Of a DNA stretch of 64,000 bases, positions 35,477 to 46,900 are shown piece after piece (position 1 is the first letter of the stretch; each line of letters begins with the position of its first letter). The stretch spans positions 1 through 64,000 of the forward strand of contig JAAEAF010003773.1 in the NCBI GenBank assembly GCA_011037195.1, read 5' to 3'. The notes below the pieces were generated by a model. It was not told the DNA's origin. It saw only the letters and a program-made list of their open reading frames with translations, and did not search any database. Made by a program: the position numbers and the translations under genes. This DNA comes from Triatoma infestans (Eukaryota; Arthropoda; Insecta; Hemiptera; Reduviidae).

Positions 35477-35525
<49 letters not shown>
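35310..35525 (+). repeat. Two family K right ends and a CT-rich microsatellite
   Basis: AGGAGTAAGAGTGCGTG and GCTTCACACCAGATTTTTT (to 35352), then GAGTGTTTCACACCAGATTT (to 35457), then a (CT)n run at about 35461-35525. Confidence 0.65.
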
Positions 35526-35559
35526 AGAAGAAAGAAGTCAAAACAGGTTGTTGTAATTA

Positions 35560-36075
35560 CTAGCTAAGATGATGAATTAAAAGTGTTTTATTACGTTTAA
35601 AAACTTTTACAAGTCTCCACTCATCTTTTATTCCTTTATTAACACACAAACCTTCTATATAATTGTATTAGTTAATTATAAAATAAAATTATAATGTCAG
35701 TTTTTAGTAATTAAATTTCTATTTTAAAGACTTGTTAATTTGCAAATTATTAAATTAAATTAAAAGAAGAATAATTAAATAACTAAAGCACCTCGCTGAT
35801 ATTTTGTAGTTGTCAAAACAAAAAAAAAAAATGTAACTACTTATTGTGAAGCAGACTGGTTTAAGATTGGTTTCAATTCTCTATATTTTAGTACCAGTGC
35901 ACAAATAAATTAAAAACTATAGAACACAACTTGAAAGCGAATGTCTAAGTATTATTTGCTTCAATAAGTCCTTTCTAGCATATCGTTGGCGCTACAATAA
36001 ATTCACACAGATATGAACCTAGAAGAGCCCTTGATGTCCCCCACATTCTATCTTGTTTTTTTGATTTGCAAGGAT
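35560..36075. other. AT-rich stretch, nothing recognised
   Basis: No supported gene, repeat end or RNA. Confidence 0.5.
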
Positions 36076-36079
36076 CCCT

Positions 36080-36440
36080 ATAGTGAATGTGAGAAGGAGA
36101 GAATTAGAGAGAATGACTTTAGGAATGAGGTAGAAATAAACTAAAACTGTATAATGAAATAGAAACACTCACTGCTACGCTGTTGAATAATATTAGAGAA
36201 CTAGGTAGCGAGAGAATAATTAAGAGAGACAGACTGGCTGTGTATAGAAAGTAGAATGATGTTGACTGACTGGTGTCGATAACTGTTCTCAACTCTTCTT
36301 CTGTAAGCTCTATATATATATATGGAATTTTCCCTCCCTAGTTTGGCCTAGGCAGAGAGTAACTCATGTTTTATTCTTCGTTCTTCGAATCCTATGAATC
36401 TTTAATGATTCGAATCATTCTTCGGGTCCCATTACAGCCC
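36080..36440 (-). repeat. LTR-like repeat L, near-complete minus copy
   Basis: Read on the minus strand it begins TGTAATGGGACCCGAAGAAT, passes CTAGGCCAAACTAGGGAGGG and TCTCGCTACCTAGTTCTCTA, and ends near CTCACATTCACTATAGG. The order and length agree with a solo LTR of about 0.35-0.4 kb. Confidence 0.65.
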
Positions 36441-37015
36441 CCACTGTCCTTGAATAATTGAGTCAAACCCATGACATGCCAACGGAAGTAGAGGGGAGGA
36501 AATAGACTTAGAGATTAGGTTTGATGAAGACGAAACAGAACGGATTTAAGAGCAGGGATTTATGATCAAATATTGAGATACAAAATAAACAACTAAAGTA
36601 AAGAAATTAACCAATATCCAGCAAAACACTTTCAAAGATATGAGTGTGTCCGCTTTCTGAACAAGACCCGGTTAATGAGTAGTTTTAATAAAAATAAATA
36701 AATATACCCACGAAGTGTAACCCCATAATTGTTACAACATACCCTAATTATTTTCATTGAGAACAGCCATCTGAAATGGTGCCTCCAAAATTGAAAAAAC
36801 ATAGCCCAAACAGTATTCCAGCCTGTTTATCGCATCCCTTCGTTATACACTCTTCCACTGGTTCGTTATTACTCTTTTATAACAAAATAAGGTAGAATCA
36901 CATTTCGCTATTCATTTTATAAAAGAAAGTCAAATTGGTGTTCACTATAAAATCATGTAACGTAATAATATATTTTTTTTTAAATAAAATAATTAGTCAA
37001 AGTATGCGAAAGTGT
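36441..37015. other. No gene recognised
   Basis: AT-rich, no supported feature. Confidence 0.5.
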
Positions 37016-37019
37016 TTGT

Positions 37020-37200
37020 GTTAAGCGGTGTAGTGGTTATGAGCATGGACTTGTAGCTAGGAGGTCACCAGTTCGAGACACGCCGTAATAATTGGTAAAT
37101 TTTATATTCGTTTAAAAAATATTTTTGGTAAAGTATGTGCTTCCGCTTGCATCCACGACACCTAATTTGTTAGTAGGTCGTTTAAGCCCGCCTGAAAACG
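37020..37200 (+). repeat. SINE2 copy
   Basis: Contains GTGTAGTGGTTATGAGCATG (A box), the anticodon-like GACTTGTAG, a decayed B box (AGTTCGAGACA), and the body ATTTTATATTCGTTTAAAAA through CACGACACCTAATTTG to GCCCGCCTGAAAACG. Confidence 0.7.
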
Positions 37201-37634
37201 TGGGCGTAATTTTACTTTTTCTTTACTATATGGTTATTTAATACTTTAATATAATCTATCAAACAAAAAATACTCAATGCTAATCAATTTTATTGACTGC
37301 ATATATAAATATTTATTCTCTCAAGAATAACTTATTAATGTAGAGTAAAATAAGTGTATTTGATTTATTTTATTTATAGAAGCAATATATGTAGAAAACT
37401 TAAATCAATTATTAACCATGTTTACTTCATTTGAGAAACTATCATTAATTTTCTCTCCAAGATGTTTCGGGGGAAAAAACACAAATGCAGATCAGTTTTT
37501 CGTGTATTGAATGTAACCCAGTTCTTATAAATGTTTCATTAAAATAATTGAACAAGTTCTTCCTACAATCTGTTTTGCTTTTTTTAATTTATTGTTTTCT
37601 TATTTATCTACGAGAGAGATAATAAATACGTATT

Positions 37635-38040
37635 ACTTTCTCTTACTCCTGGAAGTATTACAATTGTGTCAAAATTTCGAAACTGAATTTTTACCGGAAA
37701 TACATTTTTTGAAGGTCTTGTGCGTACGAACAAATTTTTGTCAGCAAATCTGTGTGGGTGTGTGAAAAATTGCAGGAACCTTAAGCTTGGAATTTTATTG
37801 GTGTTTATCAACTAGCATCGCGCCTCAGATTTCGAGCAAAATCCAATCAATCAGAAGTACGACCTTTATTGAATGATTTTTTTTTTTTTTTAGTTTTACG
37901 TAATTTCCTCGAAAAATGGCACCAATGATTTTCTTTAAACATCATATACTATCTTGCCTATCCTTATTTTTCCTGGGAAAATTGCGTTTGGGGGGGGGGA
38001 GCATCTATCACTACAATACGACGCATAGTTTTGTCGACTA
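37635..38040 (+). repeat. Family K copy, truncated
   Basis: Begins ACTTTCTCTTACTCCTGGAA and shows one monomer before decaying near a G run at 37989. Otherwise the segment to the SINE2 copy at its left has no feature. Confidence 0.65.
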
Positions 38041-38107
38041 CATAATATTGGTACACTTTAGAAATATTAGTCGAATTCCTGCAATGAAAGATCAAATTAA
38101 CGTATTA

Positions 38108-38180
38108 CAAATCAGTCCTTAGATCTGTTGTAATTTACAGCTCGGAGTCGTGGACGCTGAGGGATGCCGACGAATTGAAT
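38108..38180 (+). pseudogene. Tiny LINE reverse-transcriptase fragment
   Basis: The frame reads VVIYSSESWTLRDADELN, resembling the YGSESWTL..ADE motif in the C-terminal part of several insect LINE ORFs. Too short for a lineage call. Confidence 0.45.
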
Positions 38181-38279
38181 TGAACTGCTGAGAGAGAAAG
38201 TGATTGAGGGCGGTCTGTGGCCAAAAAGGAGTCTGGAAGTGCCGAAAAACGCGGAGTTGTACGGGGAAGAGGATGCCCG

Positions 38280-38665
38280 CATTGGGTTTCTGTTGCATGC
38301 AGTTACTTGGAGAATAGCGACCCCATGGGTTACCACAGCTCAGTACTCCATCCACTTCGTCAGAACAGTACACAACACTTAAACTACGTACACTCTACAC
38401 TTTACAGACAAGGACAAACACAGTACACAAACTAGGGTCTCCGTTCCTAGTTAATTGGCGAAAACCAGGGAAGAAGGAAGGGATTAGGTGCCGGGTTCGA
38501 ATCCAGTATGGTGCCCATAGATTTTCTCTTCCTAGAAGCCTCTACAACTCATTGTCCGGTGCTAGAGGTAGAGAACACTGCTTTGTGGCCGGCTGTGCAT
38601 TGGAGAAGGCTCCGGGCACAATAGATCTTTCAGGTCGCATTACAATAATCCCCCACAATAATCTA
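38280..38665 (+). repeat. SINE1 copy with internal deletion
   Basis: Shared leader (GGGTTTCTGTTGCATGCAGT, ACAAACTAGGGTCTCCGTTC). The A box region is largely deleted, the B box GGTTCGAATCC is present, and the tail is shared (CAGGTCGCATTACAATAATC). Confidence 0.75.
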
Positions 38666-38934
38666 AATGGAGAGGATATAGTGTCTGTGGTTAAGCAGGG
38701 AAGATTGCGTGGGATATGTATATAGGATGGAGAATGAGAGGGTTCACCCTGGAGGCAGTAGACTGCCGGGGGGGACCTAGGTACGTTGGGTGTGTGATGG
38801 AGAAGAGGATCTCCTGGATTTGAACTATGTTCAGATAGTGGAGAAGAAAAACTGCAGATAGGGAGGCTTGGGGTCAGGTATTGACGGGGGCCAAGGTCTT
38901 GCACGGGTCGCGTAAAGCCACAGGTTATTAACAC

Positions 38935-39027
38935 AAATATAAAATTTAGTTATACGCTGGACTCGAACTGGGGTCCTCCCACTTACAAGTCCATGCTCAT
39001 AACCAATACACCAACACCCGCCCCATC
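38935..39027 (-). repeat. SINE2 head fragment
   Basis: The minus strand carries the same tRNA-like head as 30202-30270 (GGGGCGGGTGTTGGTGTATT and CAGTTCGAGTCC), truncated soon after the B box. Confidence 0.7.
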
Positions 39028-39149
39028 AATGTATTTGACATATATAAGAAATAAATCAATGTGCAAAATATCTTTTCATTGCTTTGAATATTAAAGCAGG
39101 TAATTACTACCAGTTATAAATATATATACATATATATATTTTTTTGAAT

Positions 39150-40202
39150 TTAATTCTTATTAGATCCATGGCAGTATCTAAACGTAATAACACGTCTTTT
39201 TTTGAGAAGGCATTAATATTGCAGCTTCTCGTCAAAACCTCTCTAAAAACAATGATCTCCAACAAAAGTTTCAAACAAAAATGATAATACCACTTAGGTA
39301 TACAAGTTTTAATGAACGCTTTTGATGTTTTTATGGAAAACATCGAAGATAACTGAAACAATTGTTTAGTTAAATCGCATTTCCGGTCAATCGATTTTCT
39401 TCAAACACGAAATTTTGAAACTTATTTAATTCCAATTAATATTGTATAGATGATAATATCGTATAATAAACTAAAAAAAAATCTGGTGTGAAACAATCCG
39501 GTTTATTAATTTTCTTGAGACTCGGAATTTTGGCTATCTATTTATTTCTAATTAATTTGTTTTGGATGGTAGAATTGTATAATCAACTATTATAAAACTT
39601 TAGAGAAAAACATAACCCCACCCCTTCCTCAAAAGTATCTTTACATGAATTATCCCGGAGAAAGAGAAATGTTTCAAATAAAAGTTGTAGCTGTTTGTAT
39701 GTGTAATTGATATATCAAGTTTCAGGAAAATTGTTGGAGCTATTTTTGAGAAAATCACAAAAAAGGAAAAAAAAAAAACAACTAGTAAAGTGGTACTTCC
39801 AGTTGAGGAATTTTAACAGATGACCTATTGTCGGATACCATGGTGATACCTAAACAGAATATCAAGTTTGAACTTTCTACGATTTTTTACAGACACCCGC
39901 ACAGACCATTTTCTAAAAACCACTTTTTTGGACTCAGGGGACCTCAAAACGGATATTTCCGTTTTTCATTAATTTTTCATAACTTCATTTAATTTTTCAT
40001 TTTTGGGTAATGCTGTCCACCCCCCGCCACCACCACCCACCACCACCACCACCACAACACGCCACCAATTTCTTAAAAGAAAAACAGTAATAATAATAAC
40101 AATAATTTTTCAATCTTAGGGGTTCTCAAAACGTGTATTTCCAGTGAAAACTCGATGTAGAAAATTTGGCACGATTTTGCTAAGAATAAGAGAAAGTAAA
40201 AA
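39150..40202 (-). repeat. Family K, two fragments
   Basis: A monomer remnant (39150-39474) precedes a copy that starts AAAAATCTGGTGTGAAACA at 39477 and ends AGAATAAGAGAAAGTAA. A (CCA)n-like microsatellite lies at 40020-40065. Confidence 0.7.
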
Positions 40203-40740
40203 AAAACCTTATGAAATGCATGTGTAAATAAGGTTTTCTCTATATATAAATTGCATTTCTCAACTTATAAGTATTATTCTTAGAGGAAAGATTAAAATGC
40301 AAGCCTCTCCAGAACTTCTTAATAATTAATTTACCTGGAAAAAATGATTCTAATTAAAAGTGTGATTGTGCTGTGATATAGTTTGCATAACATTCAAAAT
40401 AAAATTCAGTTTTTTGTTTCTATAAAAAATCACTTATGATGTACAAACACAAGTCACTTACGACCAATTCGAGAAAATAATTTGTTTTTCCCATCTACGC
40501 AGAGGTACTCAGAAAAATCAGTGCTTCCTCCTTATAAACAATAAGGAAAAAAAGCTTATTTTAGCTACAGTCGGTGGTGGCCGCTAAGATATCGTGATTC
40601 CAATTAGATTATGAGATACAAGAAACCAGTAAACAGAAAATGTATGAGTGTTTTACACTAGAATGTTTACTGATCTAATTATGTACAGATTATCATTATC
40701 ATTATTTCTTTTGAGATAATTTATATCTATATATATTTCT
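40203..40740. other. Region just upstream of LIG3 exon 1, no promoter recognised
   Basis: AT-rich; the only supported element is the splice acceptor at its right end, so this is probably intron. I cannot place a promoter or leader exon. Confidence 0.4.
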
Positions 40741-40754
40741 TTTTTCCCTAACAG

Positions 40755-40771
40755 GTATCTTAAAAAAAAAA
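40755..40771 (+). other. LIG3: LIG3 leader segment after a 3' splice acceptor
   Basis: A pyrimidine-rich tract (TTTCTTTTTTCCCTAACAG) ends in AG at 40753-40754, so transcription probably splices an upstream exon to 40755. The 17 bases before the ATG contain no stop in the ATG frame and read Ile-Leu-Lys-Lys-Lys after a split codon. An upstream exon could thus add an in-frame N-terminal extension. In vertebrates the mitochondrial LIG3 form starts at an upstream ATG. I could not identify the upstream exon in this window. Confidence 0.6.
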
Positions 40772-40960
40772 ATGTCTGATGAAGAAAATGCTGGTGAAAA
40801 ATTTCTATTTTATGCTGATCGTGCGAAAAGTGGTCGTGCTGGTTGTAAAAAATGTAAACAGAAAATTGGCAGCGGTGAACTTAGAATGGCCAAAGCTGCC
40901 AGCAATCCATTTGGCAGTGGCATTATGAAAATGTGGCATCATGTGGATTGTATATTTCAA
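40772..40960 (+). CDS. LIG3: LIG3 exon 1: PARP-type zinc finger
   Basis: The exon encodes 63 residues from an ATG (MSDEENAGEKF) to an intron donor GTAAGT at 40961, in phase 0. It is almost exactly one PARP-type (C2HC) zinc finger: CKKC at residues 25-28 and WHHVDC at 55-60, giving Cys-Cys-His-Cys zinc ligands. In LIG3 this finger senses nicks and other DNA breaks. The ATG was chosen because it precedes the conserved block by a few residues, as in the nuclear form of the vertebrate enzyme. The frame is also open upstream to a splice acceptor, so this ATG may be an internal start. Confidence 0.93.
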
Positions 40961-43900
40961 GTAAGTTATTATAATTATCTAATCTATTTACCTAGTCCTG
41001 CAATAAATATTGTTCACGTTTTAAAAACAGGTGATAAAAGTAATTAGTTTGAAATGGCATAACAGATGGAACGGATAGTAACTTTCTCTTAACAATGTTA
41101 TGAAGAAATTTGGTGAGTATCGGTCAAAAAAGAAACATTCAATGATGACATAGACAACATTACTGTGCTGACTAAACATTTTAAGGGGAAAAAAATCATA
41201 AATTTGATTTTTCTAAAACAAAAATACAAGCAAACGATACTAACAGGAAAAAAAGAAATATATTAGAAATGATATATATCAAAAGAAATAAATTTTCTGT
41301 TAATTTTCGGAATGATACCAATAATTTGTCCGCTATGTATAACGGTTTTTTCAAAACAAGATCTTCTAGGATTCCCTTTCAGCTACTCCACCCCTAATAA
41401 TTTCCTGAAATTCCTTTCATTTCTTTGCCTATTCAACCCAATTTTCATTTCTGTAGATGATTTAAGACAAGAAACTAGTAACTTTTAATTTTCATGTTTT
41501 ATGTTTCTGCGATATAATAATTGTGAAGTTTAAAAACTCCTTCTCCACATCTTCACGACTATCTATATGTAAGTTCAATATTATTTTTATTTATTTTTTT
41601 TTTTGTTATTATTATTCTGCATTTTACAATATTATTAATGCATTGTGGTTCCTCATTGTATTGGTTTTTTAGATTAAAGCCTTGATAAAGATAGGAAACT
41701 CTGACGAAACGTTGGCATCATTGAATGTTTCTTTATTGACCGATCCCCACCAAATTTCTTCATAACATAATTCATCAACGGTCAACAAAATGCTTTTATA
41801 TTTCTCAACAATTAAAAAAGAAAAATCGAAATATTAACCTTCATCTGTAATGCAGGGTTTGAGTCTTCTTAGCCAATCATCGATCGAATTTTTCTCCTAT
41901 GTTTTTACACCTTTCCCACAAAAATAGATTTCTGTTGTTTTCTGATAAAGCTTACTTCCTATCAAATCATAATGGAATTCAGATGATGACCTCTTTCAAC
42001 GCTTACCGACCACTTCCTACGCTTCTCTGTTATCCATTTTCGAAGAAATCGCAAAAAAAAAAAGCCATGAAGAATCCATTTTTTTAATCATCGAATCCAT
42101 TTTACTTCCGGTCGACCTATTTTGATGAAAACCTTATTGTTCGGGTCCTATGCTAGCACTTAAAATTAAATATCAAGTTTGTGATAACTTTTAATGATAT
42201 TAGCTTTTTGAATTATGCTGACACATACACACACACCAATTTCTAATAACCTCATTTTATAATTGAGAGAACCTCAAGACGTATATTTCCGGTGAAAACT
42301 CCGTATAGTTCATTTGACACGATCGCAATACTTCCTCTTATCAGCAGCAGTAAGAGAAAGTATAAAAGCTATAACACTAAAATGAGAATAATCAAATTTA
42401 AAAATTATTTAATTTTTACCACCTCTCTTACAAAAAAAAAAAAATTGAATTAATTTGAACTCTCATTTTATGTTTTATAAATTGAAAGTTCTGCCAAACT
42501 TCTCCGTTAATATTAATGCTCCACTTGTAAGTGCTTGGAAATAGTTCATCCATTTCTCTATTAAATCTGGTCATTTCTATTGTTCTATCTGTAGATTTGA
42601 ATTACAAATCTTAATATTAATTACTTTTCTTGTAATATTCAATCGATATAAATTAAATTAAATTATTATACGATACATCTTTCAGAATTATCTCTTTTAT
42701 TCCATTACTTAGTTATTTTTATTAGTAAATTAATAATAATTAAAGTATAAACTCAATGCTGAACAATATGGTGTATCTACAACTTTCATTTAGTAAGAAA
42801 ATTTGATTATAAAATACATTATATAAAATTATTTGATGTGTAACAGGAAGTATGTCGTGTCAAATTTTGGAAATTGTGTTTTCACCGGAAATACACATTT
42901 TGAAGTTCCCGGAATACGAAAAAAAAATGTTTTTAGTGAACTGTGAAAATTCCTCAACTTACCATTTTAATAAATGGATTTTTTTCCGATTTTTGTTTCG
43001 GAAACGGCTTTCAATTCATTTTCTTTAAATTCATTATATTAACTACACGTACAAAGAGCTACAACTTTTATTTGAAACATTTTTCTGGGAAAATTAATAT
43101 AAGAGAACTTTTGGCGCTTGGGATGGGATATGTTTTCCTCTAAAAAAATGCTATTATAGTTTATTATATAATTATATCATCTAAATAATATTAATTAGAA
43201 ATTAGATATGTTATCGAAATTTTGAGTTTGAGGTGAAAATGGTTGACCCGGAAGTATGTTTTTACTAAAGTTATTTCAGTTTTCTAAAGTTTTAGCCATA
43301 AAATAATCGACGGATTTCATTAAATTTGTTAGGGTATGTCCACACTTGTGCGCTTTCCTCTTCCTCTTCCCTTTCAACTTGCGCTTCCTCTTTCCATTTC
43401 AACATGCGTCGCGCATGTCTCTTGAGGCATTCAATTCGTTGTCCACACTTAATCATCTGTTCAGTGTGCATTTTATCGATGGATTCAGAAGCGGCATTAG
43501 CTATTTGTGCAGGTACCTGTTTTTGAAATGTGCCCGAAAAAGAAAAAAAGCAGCGAGCTCTGTGGACAAAGCAGCTTTACAGAAAACGAAATATTGGACT
43601 AGTCACAGAACTTCAACTTGACTTAGGCGTTTTTCGGAATTTTACACGTATGTCGAAGGACAACTTTTACAACTTGTTAAGAATGAAAGAGCCAATCATT
43701 TCAAAGAAGAACACTCGTTTTTGAGATGCTATTCCACCTGAAATGAGGCTACTGATTACGTTGAGGTTTCTCGCTACCTGGATTCACTAACGTTTTTGGC
43801 ATATTTATGTACAATATCGAAGCAAAGCATATCTGCAATGCTACCAGAAGTCATGCCGAGATATTATTAATTAATAATAATAGTTTAATACTATCAATTA

Positions 43901-46900
43901 ATAATAAAATGATTATTAAAATAACCAAAAAAATAATAATAATAATATAAATAAAATTAAATAATTTATAAATTATATAAATAATAATAATAATTTATAA
44001 TAAAATTATTATTAAAATAGTAATTAAAACTAATTAAATAATATTTGAAATTAATTATATAAATATAACCTATACAAGTGTAAACACAACACGTAGCGTG
44101 ATTAAGAAGACGCATAGAATGTTGAACGAAAATCCAAGTAGTTGGATTCACGTGCTCTGTTGGTTGCGTCACGAAAGCAAAGGCCCATTCAACTTCCATG
44201 AGGCATGCAATAACGCATGCCTCTCGTTCATCACACCGTGCGCTATGACGCATGCCTCTGTTGAAAGAAAAGTTGCACAAATGTGGACATACCCTTAGAC
44301 CAATTATGAATACAGTGCCATCACTTTTATGGGATTTTTTTTCCCCAAAACTTCATTTAATAAAGTTTTGGGGGATTGGGGAGTGTACAGTTTCCTCAAT
44401 AAAGTCATTTTAAATATGTGGGTGGGTCCGCAAAGCTGGTTAACATCTGGTATTTTATCCGTCGTAGCATGCATATTGATTTTGTTCCTGACCGGTTTCG
44501 GCTTTTCATCCATCGTCAGAGCAAATTCACCAAGTTCGTGTTGTGAGTTCACTTCAACGTAATGTTTCTGTTACACTTGAAATGTAATTGGTGTGGATGT
44601 GTTGTATGTTTGTAGTGGCTTGTAGTAGTAGCTTGTGGCGTGAGCGGTTTTGTAAAGGGCTTGTATGTAAGTTTGAGAAAGAGAGAGAAGTATTAGAAAT
44701 AAGTAAAAGATCACCACTGTTTTTGAAATAATTGTATTATTCTCTAAGTGAATACAAGTACTTTACAATATCACAGTAATATGCTTAATAATATACTGAA
44801 ACTAGTTAGAATAAATTCTTATGTTTTAACTTATAACTGGCACTGATGCTAAGATAGCGATTCCTGAAGTGTTCTGGTAGATTGTCTAGTTCAGACTGTC
44901 CTTATTTAGAAAGCAGAATGCAGACTGTCTTGAAAGAATGCCTTCTCTTCATAGTTCAAATCTTTTCCAATAATGCTGGTATGTCTGAAGGGAGTGTATT
45001 GTCTTATCCTAACGTTTCTTGTCTCTTTGTCTCTTCATTAGCATTGACCTAAATTAGAGTACCTGGTGGCTCTTTCCCCTTCACTAAAATAACTATTTGA
45101 ACTAGCTAAAATTAACAAAATTATTTCACTAAATTATTTTCAAAATTCTTATTTTCTTTCATTTTTTTCTTCCACTACACACTCGCCCTTGATGGTTTCA
45201 ACAAATAGGAAACCAACAAGTGTGAGTGTAACAGTAACATTACTTTGTAGTGTACTGTACACGAACGTGGTGAATTTGCTCTGAGATGGATGAAAATCTG
45301 AAACCGGTCAGGAACAAAATGAATAAGCCTGCTACGACGGATAAAATACCAGATGAAAGTGATTTTATTAAGTTCATATCCTCCAGTTGATATAAAATTT
45401 AATAACATGCAAACATTTAGTAAAAATTGTATGTTTGAAGAAAGTTGTTACTTTAATCCGTATAAACTGCAATAAGAGAAAGTCGAGTACTACTTCCGAC
45501 TACGGCTTGGAGGATAGGTGGGACGTCCCAACTGTTCTCAAACGCCCTCCTTAAATCAATTATCTCGTAAAAAAAACATTTCGAACAATATTGTGAGAGC
45601 TCTTTAACTCAAAAAAGTTTAGTATACCCCGTTTTAAAACAAATACGTTAGTCGAGAAATTGTGATGGATGCAAGAAATTATATCTATTTTAATTTGAAG
45701 AAAATTATGAGAAAAATGCAAGCTCGTTGGAAAAAAGGGTAACCCAGGTAGAAGAGTACAGTTACAAGAAGAGTTCATGAACCTTGTTAGCATTGTCTAC
45801 CCCTTCTTCTCGCAGGGGAAGATTTGAACGAACAATTAAAAGGCATTCTTTCAAGGCAGTCTGAAACAGACATTCTAGCAGAACATTGCTTCAGGAATCG
45901 CTCTCTTAAACTCAGTGCCAGTGATAGTGATTTGCCTTTATTCTAGATAAACATCTGATTTATTAAGATATAGTTGTGATATTGTAAAGTACTTAAATGT
46001 GCTTAGAGAACAATATATTTATTTTAAAAACAGTGGTACTCTCTTGATTATTACTAATACTTCTCTGTTAAACATATATATACTTACAAGCCCCTTTACA
46101 AAACCGCTCGTGCTACACCAACTACTACAACAAACACACAACAACTCAACATCACCAATAACATTTCAACTATCTTCCCGTAGGGTATATGGTCACACAA
46201 GCCCTAAGCGGACACGGACAAAAATCGGGCTTATCTCCACAGGTTTGGACTATTGGACAGTATACTCTGTTCCTGCGGCGAAGTACCTGACCAAACTTGG
46301 GATAATTTAATTTTTGAGTGTAAGCTGGATGATAGAGAAAGAAGCCAGTTGATAAGAAAGGCGTATTGGGGAAAAATTAGCCACTCTAGAAACGAGAGGT
46401 AATATCGCGAGTTTTCATTGATGAAAATAATGCAAATAAATAGTAATTTACCACTTTAATAAACTATTAATTTATAATTTGTTATATTTATATTTAAGTA
46501 AACTTATTAAAACTTTTTATTATTTGTAAAGTATTATTGTAAGTAATACATGCAATCTGTATATGAAGAAGTGGAATAAAGGAATTAAAAAAAAAAAATT
46601 GCTTGGGTGTCGGAACATGAGGGGCTCCTTAGCAACGAAAAGGCGGACGCTCTGGTGAGGGAGAGCTCAAAGGATACCTTCATAGGCCCTGAGCCATTTT
46701 GCGGGTTGCCCAGGAGCCTGATTTAAGCTTCTATCAAGGATTGGATAGAAGACCAGCGCCTGCATTGGTGGGAAAATTACACAAAGGCAGAGGCAGGCCA
46801 AATTCTTTGTTAAAAGACATGAACCTCAATTTACCAGGGATCTACCGAGGAGCCATAGCTGAATTCTAGATTAACAATTGATTTATAGACATAATAGTTG

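Noticed and set aside
36080..36440. Repeat L as a complete LTR retrotransposon
   Set aside because: Only LTR-like segments are present, with no internal gag/pol remnants or paired long terminal repeats with a primer-binding site.
46000..46310. 103-residue open frame as a host gene
   Set aside because: It spans a family C repeat and a LINE C-terminal relic that reads properly in other frames.
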